DNA from: an uncultured Maritalea sp. | Lineage (GTDB): Bacteria; Pseudomonadota; Alphaproteobacteria; Rhizobiales; Devosiaceae | Length of the DNA: 8,828 nucleotides | Direction of reading: 5' to 3' | Assembly: GCA_913055925.1 (NCBI GenBank) | Contig: CAJXLH010000100.1 | Coordinates: 1-8,828, forward strand | In this document: piece by piece, positions 1 to 5,713 of the stretch | How positions within the stretch are numbered: position 1 is the first letter of the stretch | Layout: the number at the start of each line of letters is the position of its first letter | Made by a program: the position numbers and the translations under genes | Notes under the pieces: generated by a model | What the model was told of the DNA's origin: nothing | The model's input: only the letters and a program-made list of their open reading frames with translations | The model's database searches: none

Positions 1-95
1 GTTTCAAAAAGGGCAGCGCCAGCGGCCACATCGGTATCTGGAAACAGGTTTTTGAGTTGCGTGGCCGTATAGCGGGCGAGGGTGGGGTTATCCAT
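1..95 (-). CDS. Unrecognised protein, N-terminal fragment (cut by left window edge)
   Basis: An ATG at 95 opens a frame that stays open to the window edge, giving 31 residues that begin MDNPTLARYTATQLKNLF and continue with an acidic, alanine-rich stretch. It starts one base after the stop codon of the formyltransferase gene, so it is very probably the next gene of the same operon and translated by coupling. No strong Shine-Dalgarno sequence is visible. There is no signal peptide or membrane segment in the visible part, which looks like a soluble amphipathic helix. I do not recognise the family from so short a piece. By position it should belong to the same sugar or glycan pathway, but that is inference only. 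Confidence 0.6.
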   Translation of the reverse strand, partial: MDNPTLARYTATQLKNLFPDTDVAAGAALFE

Positions 96-96
96 C

Positions 97-906
97 TTAT
101 TGGCCCAACACCGCATTGAGGTTTTGCATCACGTCTTGGCACAATGGTTCACCAAGGGTTTCGCGAACCGAAACGGGAATTACTTCATGGCGCACACCGT
201 TTGTTTCGTAATAGGCCCCCTCATAAGGCGGGAACCAAAATGCGCGCGCGTAGCGGTCAGCGGTTTCAGCGTCTGCATCATCGGGGATGCGCTTCATCGG
301 TAAAAATTCTTCCAATGAATTGTAGCGAATTTCATGAGCTGGTTGTGGGATTGACGGAAGCTCAACGCCTTGTTCAACCATCTCAACAATCTCTGAAAAC
401 AATCGAAGCATTTCGGCCTGCGCTAATCCTTCCAAACCGAAACCTGTAAGCTCTTCCGGCTCGATTGGAAAGCGTCGCACCTTGACCAACGGTCCATCGT
501 CAAAGCCTTCGCCAAGATGGTGGCAAGTGCACCCAAATTCTTTCTTTTGTTCCAAAATAGCCAGATTGTAAGTGCCCCAGCCTCCATATTCAGGTAATGG
601 CGCTGCGTGAAAATTAACAGCCGCCTTTGTTGCCCGTTGAGCAATATGTGGTTTCACCAAGTGTCGAAACATATAGGAAACCACAAGGTCAACCGGTCCG
701 GTTTCTGGCATCTCAGCCTGCTTGTAGATCGATAAGCCAAGCTCTTCGGCGACTTCTTTTAAGTTTGGACCTGGGTACCAAGGGTGCGAAACAGTGCCAG
801 ACACACACACCGCTTTAACATCCCATCCTCTTGCAACAATATGTCTTAGGGCCACCACCGAGGCGGGTTTGGACCCCATGAAAATGATACTTGGCTTGCC
901 ACTCAT
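97..906 (-). CDS. Sugar N-formyltransferase-like protein (Formyl_trans_N fold)
   Basis: This 269-residue protein has the formyltransferase core that uses N10-formyl-tetrahydrofolate. After the first beta strand (IIFMGS, residues 7-12) come the catalytic triad positions of the family: N98 and H100 in NFHAAPLPEYGG, and D136 in EGFDDGPL. The tail contains RYARAFWFPPYEGAYYETNG (about 218-237), which resembles the C-terminal part of sugar N-formyltransferases such as the Brucella GDP-perosamine enzyme WbkC rather than the tRNA-binding domain of Fmt. The likely reaction is formylation of a nucleotide-linked amino sugar in the cytoplasm. The aminotransferase gene immediately upstream would supply the amine. 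I chose ATG 906, one base after that gene's TGA. ATG 918 (MSDEMSG) and TTG 957 are in frame but have no better ribosome binding site and would overlap the upstream gene. Substrate identity is inferred. An automatic label of methionyl-tRNA formyltransferase would be misleading. Confidence 0.82.
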   Translation of the reverse strand: MSGKPSIIFMGSKPASVVALRHIVARGWDVKAVCVSGTVSHPWYPGPNLKEVAEELGLSIYKQAEMPETGPVDLVVSYMFRHLVKPHIAQRATKAAVNFHAAPLPEYGGWGTYNLAILEQKKEFGCTCHHLGEGFDDGPLVKVRRFPIEPEELTGFGLEGLAQAEMLRLFSEIVEMVEQGVELPSIPQPAHEIRYNSLEEFLPMKRIPDDADAETADRYARAFWFPPYEGAYYETNGVRHEVIPVSVRETLGEPLCQDVMQNLNAVLGQ

Positions 907-907
907 C

Positions 908-2041
908 TCATCGCTCATTGGTGAAGAAGTCAGAGACCGCGTCACAAACAGCGTCAACGGTTTCCAGTGCCATCATCGAATGAAGTGGCAGAGATAAGAT
1001 TTCATCGCCAACCGTGTCTGTGACGCTCAGATCACCCTTGCGACAATCCTTCCAAAGCGAAAACCAATGTCCGGGTTGCCAATGAATGCCAGTGTCGATT
1101 CCACGCTCTTTCAAATAGTCGCGCAACTCGTCTCGAGAGTCTTTTGGCACGCGGATGTAATAAAGAAATGGGTTCACTTCTTCAAAGCTCGCATTTGGGG
1201 TGCGTACATTCGGAACGTTTTTCAGTTTTGCGGAATAGTGTTTCGAGGCCTCTTGGCGGCTTGACCGGATGTCATCGAGCTTTTCGATCTGCTTAATGCC
1301 GATAGCGGCATGAAGGTTCAAAAGGTGATATCTGAAGCCGACACGTTCCACATCAAACGTCCATGCACGTTTGTTTTGGTACATCACCTCGGAGGGTTGC
1401 TGCATGCCCAAAAGCCGCAGCTCCCGTACATATTTCAGCTCTTCTTCGGTGCGCACAACAATGCCGCCGCCGTCCAAACAGGTGATGGTTTTCACCGGAT
1501 CAAAGCTGAAAACACAAATGTCGGAATAAGAGCCAACCATCTTGCCGTTCCACGAGGAACCGAACGAATGGCAAGCATCATGGATCACCCGCAGATTATG
1601 TTTGTTCGCGAACGTTTCAACCTTGTCGTAGTCGGAGATGATGCAATCATAATCCATGATGATGATTGCCTTTGTGCGCTCGGATACGAGTTCTTCGGCC
1701 TTCGCAATATCGAGCTCCAGTGTTTCATCATCACAGTCGCAAAAAACAATGTCCGCGCCCACCCAACTAATCGCCTGATAGTCAGCGGAGCAATTGAAAG
1801 CTGAAACAATGACTTCGTCGCCTTCGCCCACACCGGCAACCAGCAATGCCACGTGCAGCGCCGCTGTGCCAGTGCTCACCGCCGCCACATGTCGATCCGG
1901 CGCGTTTATGACGTCCGCCATGCGCTTTTCAAATTCAGCTACATAGGACCCCATCCCGAGCCAGCCCATCTCAAGGCTTTCCGTCGCTGCAGCGATTTCA
2001 TCAGGACCAATAAGGGGTTTAAATACAGGAATGTCGGCCAC
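908..2041 (-). CDS. DegT/DnrJ/EryC1/StrS-family PLP sugar aminotransferase
   Basis: This 377-residue protein has the fold-type I PLP aminotransferase layout seen in nucleotide-sugar biosynthesis. STGTAAL (56-62) is the phosphate-binding loop, D155 in HDACHSFGS should pair with the PLP ring nitrogen, and K184 in FSFDPVKTITC should form the Schiff base. The lysine argues for transamination and against the CDP-4-keto-6-deoxyglucose 3-dehydratase branch of the family, which has histidine there. Several usual motifs are altered: GEGG after the lysine reads LDGGG, the usual EDAA reads HDAC, and the segment near 130 lacks the common LYG motif. The probable role is to convert a 4-keto (or 3-keto) nucleotide sugar to the amine, using glutamate, between C-methylation and N-formylation. 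The start is GTG 2041, supported by a GGAGG seven bases upstream. It follows the methyltransferase gene by 56 bases, the widest gap in the operon. Exact substrate and stereochemistry cannot be read from the sequence. Confidence 0.9.
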   Translation of the reverse strand: MADIPVFKPLIGPDEIAAATESLEMGWLGMGSYVAEFEKRMADVINAPDRHVAAVSTGTAALHVALLVAGVGEGDEVIVSAFNCSADYQAISWVGADIVFCDCDDETLELDIAKAEELVSERTKAIIIMDYDCIISDYDKVETFANKHNLRVIHDACHSFGSSWNGKMVGSYSDICVFSFDPVKTITCLDGGGIVVRTEEELKYVRELRLLGMQQPSEVMYQNKRAWTFDVERVGFRYHLLNLHAAIGIKQIEKLDDIRSSRQEASKHYSAKLKNVPNVRTPNASFEEVNPFLYYIRVPKDSRDELRDYLKERGIDTGIHWQPGHWFSLWKDCRKGDLSVTDTVGDEILSLPLHSMMALETVDAVCDAVSDFFTNER

Positions 2042-2048
2042 GGCTCAT

Positions 2049-2053
2049 CCTCC
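2049..2053 (-). promoter_or_regulatory. Shine-Dalgarno GGAGG for the aminotransferase gene
   Basis: The minus strand reads GGAGG followed by seven bases and then GTG at 2041. It is the strongest ribosome binding site in the operon and fixes the non-ATG start. An overlapping ATG at 2048 is in another frame. The strong site fits the fact that this gene is the only one separated from its neighbour by more than a few bases, so coupling cannot help it. Confidence 0.7.
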
Positions 2054-2097
2054 ACGAACGCAGTGATTCGACTAAGAGTTTAGCGCCGTAAAACTTG

Positions 2098-3318
2098 TTA
2101 CACCATGCGCATCTCAGGCACGGCCACAAAGAACTCGGTCCCCGCAGTGCGAAGCGATTGGTTTTGTGCCGCGACTTCAGTTGCGATGTTCCAAGGCAAG
2201 ATCAGCAAAATGTCTGGCCGGTTATTTTCGAGCACGCTTGGCGGCAATATCGGAATATGGCTCCCCGGCAAAAACTTATGCTGTTTGGACGGCGCAGCAT
2301 CACAAACAAATTTTATCAAATCGGGACCGACACCAGCAAAGTTCAAAAGTGTGTTGCCTTTAGCTGCTGCGCCATAGGCCGCGACGCTTTTGCCTTCAGC
2401 TTTGGCATCGAGCAAAAAGTGCAACAGGCCGTTTTTCACGGCTTCTGCTTTGGCTTGAAAGGTCAAATATGGCGTTGCGCTATTTAGCCCGAAGTCAGTT
2501 TCTGAGCGCAGCATTGCAGCGACATTAGCGGAAACAGAAAAAGCGCCTTTGTGCGACGCAAAAACGCGGAGGCTGCCACCGTGTGTGGGGATAGATTCGA
2601 CGTCAAAAACTTCAAGTCCCGCCCGGCTAAGGATTGTTGAAACGGCCGATAGCGACAAATAGCTGAAATGCTCATGGTAGATGGTATCGAACTGGTTTTG
2701 CGCGATAAGATTCATGAGATGAGGGAACTCAAAACTCACAACGCCTTTTGGCTTAAGTAGCGTTTTGAAACCGTAGCAGAAATCATTTATGTCCGGCACA
2801 TGCGCCAGAACATTATTGGCGACCATTAAATCGGCCGCGCCGTGTTCATCGCGCAATGTCTTTGCTAATGCTTCACCGAAAAACGCTCGGCATTGCGGAA
2901 TGCCAAGCTTTTCGGCGGCAAGAGAAGTGCTTTTAGTTGGTTCGACACCCAAGCAAGGGATTTTCGCCTCAACGAAGTTACGCAACAAATAGCCATCATT
3001 TGAGGCAATCTCGACGACGTGACTTTGGGCTCCCAATTCAAATGTTTTAATAGCCATTTCCGCAAAGCGCTTCGCGTGATCCAGCCAGCCTTTTGAGGTG
3101 GAAGAGAAATACGCATATTCTGCGTCAAACAATTCATCAGCTCGCGCAAAATCTTTGGTCTGCACAAGCCAGCACTTCTCGCAAACCATTACTTTTAGAG
3201 GAAATGTTAGCTCTGGCGCGTCCAGCCGGTCGACTGTCAAATAGGCATTGCTCGGCGGGGCAAATCCCAGATCAACAAAGGGCAGCGAGACTTCGGCATT
3301 GCAGTGGCGGCATTTCAT
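2098..3318 (-). CDS. Three-domain SAM-dependent sugar C-methyltransferase
   Basis: This 406-residue protein has the three parts of the TylC3/NovU/TcaB9-type sugar C-methyltransferases. The N-terminal zinc-binding domain carries paired cysteines C3/C6 and C46/C49. The central Rossmann SAM domain has EIASNDGYLL (103-112). The C-terminal domain (about 250-406) contains GAAAKGNT. The catalytic-region motif YHEHFSYLSL (214-223) and HGGSLRV (246-252) are intact, as is the ANNVLAHVPD segment. Characterised relatives methylate C3 of a 4-keto-6-deoxy nucleotide sugar, because the neighbouring ketone allows the carbanion to form. Here the substrate would be CDP-4-keto-6-deoxyhexose, before or after the adjacent epimerase. 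The ATG at 3318 overlaps the epimerase stop as ATGA, so the two should be translationally coupled. A cytoplasmic location is expected. The family and fold are clear. The methylated carbon and exact sugar are inferred. Confidence 0.92.
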   Translation of the reverse strand: MKCRHCNAEVSLPFVDLGFAPPSNAYLTVDRLDAPELTFPLKVMVCEKCWLVQTKDFARADELFDAEYAYFSSTSKGWLDHAKRFAEMAIKTFELGAQSHVVEIASNDGYLLRNFVEAKIPCLGVEPTKSTSLAAEKLGIPQCRAFFGEALAKTLRDEHGAADLMVANNVLAHVPDINDFCYGFKTLLKPKGVVSFEFPHLMNLIAQNQFDTIYHEHFSYLSLSAVSTILSRAGLEVFDVESIPTHGGSLRVFASHKGAFSVSANVAAMLRSETDFGLNSATPYLTFQAKAEAVKNGLLHFLLDAKAEGKSVAAYGAAAKGNTLLNFAGVGPDLIKFVCDAAPSKQHKFLPGSHIPILPPSVLENNRPDILLILPWNIATEVAAQNQSLRTAGTEFFVAVPEMRMV

Positions 3319-3872
3319 ATGTTCAGTCCACCTTCAAGTGTGTCGAAGTACGACAATTGTTTATCCCGCTGGGACAGGCCTATCGGCTGTAGCGGCCAAG
3401 AAATTGCGAGCGTCGGGTCGTTATGTGCGATGCCACTTTCGAACTCAGGTTGGTAGGCGGCAGAATGAAAGTAGACCATACTGGAATTCGGTTTGATGAC
3501 TTGAAAGCCGTGCGCAAAGCCTTTGGGGATCAATAGTGCGTGCGCGTTTTCAGCGCTAAGTTCTGCGCCGAACCATTTGCCAAAGCTGGGTGAGCGTTCA
3601 CGTAAATCGACGGCGACGTCGAACACGGCGCCGGCCACGCAGGTGACCAGCTTGTCTTCGGCGTGAGGTGGGTGCTGAAAATGCAAACCGCGCACGGTGC
3701 CAACTTCTGCTGTGTGGGAGAAATTGCTTTGAACCACGCAATTGTTCCAGCCATGTTCACTCAACGCGTCAGCGCAAAAAAGTCGCGAAAAATGACCCCT
3801 CGGGTCTCCTATCTGTCCGCGCGAGAGAAGTTTAAGACCATCCATCGGCTCATTAAGCAACTCAAACCGCAT
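3315..3872 (-). CDS. RmlC-like (dTDP-4-dehydrorhamnose 3,5-epimerase family) sugar epimerase
   Basis: This 185-residue protein has the cupin fold and length of the RmlC family. The substrate-site motif DPRGHFSRLF starts at residue 23. The catalytic base H64 lies in VRGLHFQ, K74 follows, IPKGFAHGF is at about 115-123, the probable catalytic tyrosine is Y140 in AYQPEFESGI, and D152 is in HNDPTLAISWP. Family members epimerise C3 and/or C5 of a 4-keto-6-deoxy nucleotide sugar. No dTDP-glucose genes (rmlA, rmlB, rmlD) are present, and rfbF/rfbG lie directly upstream. The likely substrate is therefore CDP-4-keto-6-deoxyglucose and not the rhamnose precursor that automated annotation would suggest. 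ATG 3872 was chosen over ATG 3884 and TTG 3893 because GAGGG sits five bases upstream and the N-terminus then matches family length. It overlaps rfbG by 11 bases and the methyltransferase gene by 4. Whether it acts at C3, C5 or both cannot be told. Confidence 0.9.
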   Translation of the reverse strand: MRFELLNEPMDGLKLLSRGQIGDPRGHFSRLFCADALSEHGWNNCVVQSNFSHTAEVGTVRGLHFQHPPHAEDKLVTCVAGAVFDVAVDLRERSPSFGKWFGAELSAENAHALLIPKGFAHGFQVIKPNSSMVYFHSAAYQPEFESGIAHNDPTLAISWPLQPIGLSQRDKQLSYFDTLEGGLNI

Positions 3873-4932
3873 TCGAACCCTCATATTGGTCAATATCGGC
3901 TAAGCAGAGTTCGCGTGCGCTTTCACCATCATAAAAGCGTTTGTACCAATTCATTGTTTTGGCGATGGCAATATCTGTTTGCCAGCGAGGCGAAACATTG
4001 AGGGCCTCGCGCGCATGTTCGTTGTTGAGCGACAGCAATCCTGCCTCATGTGGCCCGCGAATTGTTTCTGCGAAATGAGTTTCGCCGCTGCCAAACGCTA
4101 ATTGTGCGCCTTCAATCAACTTGCGAACCGGCAAAACATCGCCCCGATCAGGGCCGAAATTCACAGCCTCTATTGTGTTTGGAACATCCCAGATGGCTTC
4201 GGCCAGCTTAATGTAACCAAGCAAGGGCTCAAGCACATGTTGCCACGGTCGAACAGCGTCAGGCCGTCGAACGTCCAGCACTTCACCGCTCGTCCAAGCG
4301 CGAACAGCGTCGGGTATCAATCGATCTTCGGACCAGTCACCACCGCCGATCACATTGCCCGCACGGGCAGCGGCAATGCCGACACCGGCTTCAACGAAGA
4401 AGCTCTTGCGATAGCTTTCAACAATCATCTCAGATGCAGCCTTGCTGGCCGAATAGGGGTCGTGGCCGCCCAAGGCATCTGTTTCTTCAAACGCGCGTCC
4501 GGTTTCATCGTTGCGATAAACCTTGTCCGTTGTCGCCACAACGCAAGCTTTGACTGATCGGGTGCGCCTCACGGCATCGAGCAAGTTCGCGGTACCCATC
4601 ACATTGGTGTCGAACGTTCCGAGTGGATCATTGTAGCTTGGCCGAACGAGCGCTTGTGCTGCGAGATGGAAAACGACTTCTGGTTTGAAGGCAGAAACAG
4701 CAATCGCCGTTGCTTTGGCATCCCGCAAATCGCAAATGCTATGTGCCACGTCGCCCCGAATGGCCGCCACGTCAAAAAGGTTTGGTTCTGTTGCTGGCGC
4801 CAAGCTTAGGCCACCAACCTCTGCGCCTAAGCGATCTAGCCAAAGGCTAAGCCACGCCCCTTTGAACCCTGTATGACCAGTGATGAGAACGCGCTTGTTT
4901 TGCCAGAATTCATGATCCGGATTGTTGGTCAT
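3862..4932 (-). CDS. rfbG: CDP-glucose 4,6-dehydratase
   Basis: This 356-residue extended short-chain dehydrogenase converts CDP-D-glucose to CDP-4-keto-6-deoxy-D-glucose using tightly bound NAD. The nucleotide-binding glycines lie in TGHTGFKG (18-25). The catalytic threonine and acid-base pair are in TTDKVY (134-139), where Asp-Lys replaces the Asp-Glu of dTDP-glucose dehydratases, a hallmark of the CDP-glucose enzymes. The Tyr/Lys pair is Y160 and K164 in HDPYSASKAASE. AARAGNVIGGGDW (about 188-200) and RPWQHVLEPL are also typical. Length matches characterised RfbG proteins. The ATG at 4932 is preceded by AGGG with five bases of spacing and begins seven bases after the rfbF stop. A GTG at 4965 is in frame but would overlap rfbF for no gain. 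Together with rfbF it commits the locus to CDP-linked 6-deoxysugar chemistry. Confidence 0.96.
   Translation of the reverse strand: MTNNPDHEFWQNKRVLITGHTGFKGAWLSLWLDRLGAEVGGLSLAPATEPNLFDVAAIRGDVAHSICDLRDAKATAIAVSAFKPEVVFHLAAQALVRPSYNDPLGTFDTNVMGTANLLDAVRRTRSVKACVVATTDKVYRNDETGRAFEETDALGGHDPYSASKAASEMIVESYRKSFFVEAGVGIAAARAGNVIGGGDWSEDRLIPDAVRAWTSGEVLDVRRPDAVRPWQHVLEPLLGYIKLAEAIWDVPNTIEAVNFGPDRGDVLPVRKLIEGAQLAFGSGETHFAETIRGPHEAGLLSLNNEHAREALNVSPRWQTDIAIAKTMNWYKRFYDGESARELCLADIDQYEGSNAV
3878..3882 (-). promoter_or_regulatory. Shine-Dalgarno GAGGG for the epimerase gene
   Basis: The minus strand reads GAGGG, five bases and then ATG at 3872. It lies inside the end of rfbG and decides between three in-frame starts: neither 3884 nor 3893 has such a site. 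Confidence 0.6.
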
Positions 4933-4939
4933 TTTGACC

Positions 4940-5713
4940 CTAGTCCCAAACTTTCCAAGGCGCACGGTCTTCCCGCCACATGCGTTCCAACTGATTTTTT
5001 TCGCGCAATGTATCCATCGGCTGCCAAAAGCCTTTGTGGTGGTAAGACATCAACTCGCCATCATCAGCGAGTTTGCTCAAAGGATATTCCTCCCATGATG
5101 TCTCATCGCTGCCAATGAGATCTAGGCATTTGGGTGACAACACAAAATAACCGCCATTAATAAGACCACCATCGCCGCGCGGTTTTTCATTGAAGCCGAC
5201 CACCTTGTCGCCGTCTCGCAGCAATGCACCATACCGTCCAGGTGGAGATACAGCTGTCACGGTTGCTTGGCGACCATGGGTGCGGTGAAAGTCAACTAAC
5301 CGAGAAATATCGACATCGGCTAGACCATCGCCATATGTGAAACAAAATGAGTCTTCATTTTGCACATGCTCCGCAACGCGGCGAAGTCGGCCACCGGTCA
5401 TCGTTTCAAGGCCGGTATCCACTAAGGTCACCCGCCATGGTTCGGCGTGGCGTTCATGCACGTGCATTTTGTTGTTGGCTATGTCAAAAGTGACGTCAGA
5501 TTTGTGCAGGAAGTAGTTCGCGAAATACTCTTTGACGATGTAGCCCTTATAGCCGCAGCACACCACAAAATCGTTTATGCCGTGCGACGAATAAATCTTC
5601 ATGATGTGCCACAAGAGCGGCATCCCGCCGATCTCGATCATTGGCTTTGGACGCAAATGTGTCTCTTCAGAAATGCGCGTGCCTAAACCGCCGGCTAGAA
5701 TTACGGCCTTCAT
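4940..5713 (-). CDS. rfbF: Glucose-1-phosphate cytidylyltransferase
   Basis: This 257-residue nucleotidyltransferase joins CTP and alpha-D-glucose-1-phosphate to give CDP-glucose and pyrophosphate in the cytoplasm. The pyrophosphorylase signature GGLGTR (8-13) and RPKPM (21-25) are intact, with the metal-binding aspartate in YGDG (127-130), NEKPRG (175-180), NGGYF (186-190) and the GFWQPMDTLRE segment (228-238) that is typical of the cytidylyl-specific RfbF/DdhA group. Length is the same as Salmonella RfbF. The ATG at 5713 overlaps the stop of the preceding glycosyltransferase gene as ATGA and lacks a clear Shine-Dalgarno sequence, so translation is probably by coupling. An in-frame GTG at 5737 is less likely because it would add residues ahead of the first beta strand. 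It is the first dedicated step of the CDP-sugar route encoded downstream. Confidence 0.97.
   Translation of the reverse strand: MKAVILAGGLGTRISEETHLRPKPMIEIGGMPLLWHIMKIYSSHGINDFVVCCGYKGYIVKEYFANYFLHKSDVTFDIANNKMHVHERHAEPWRVTLVDTGLETMTGGRLRRVAEHVQNEDSFCFTYGDGLADVDISRLVDFHRTHGRQATVTAVSPPGRYGALLRDGDKVVGFNEKPRGDGGLINGGYFVLSPKCLDLIGSDETSWEEYPLSKLADDGELMSYHHKGFWQPMDTLREKNQLERMWREDRAPWKVWD

Noticed and set aside
97..906. Methionyl-tRNA formyltransferase or ArnA-type UDP-Ara4N formyltransferase
   Set aside because: It lacks the Fmt C-terminal tRNA-binding domain and the ArnA dehydrogenase fusion, and it sits in a sugar operon with no def, rsmB or arn genes.
957..957. TTG start for the formyltransferase, giving 17 extra residues
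   Set aside because: It would overlap the aminotransferase gene by 50 bases and add residues before the first beta strand. ATG 906 (or 918) follows the operon's spacing pattern.
1310..1804. Plus-strand open frame of 164 residues
   Set aside because: It lies opposite the DegT gene, whose motifs are intact. The translation shows no recognisable domain and there is no Shine-Dalgarno sequence.
908..2041. Identity as CDP-4-keto-6-deoxyglucose 3-dehydratase (DdhC/E1), which commonly accompanies rfbF and rfbG
   Set aside because: That enzyme has histidine in place of the PLP lysine and a [2Fe-2S] cluster site. This protein keeps K184, and no partner reductase gene is seen. A yersiniose- or 3,6-dideoxyhexose-type pathway is therefore not supported.
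2042..2097. Possible terminator in the 56-base gap between the methyltransferase and aminotransferase genes
   Set aside because: A weak imperfect inverted repeat (AGTTTA with TAAAACT) is AT-rich and not followed by a proper T-run. It does not look like an intrinsic terminator.
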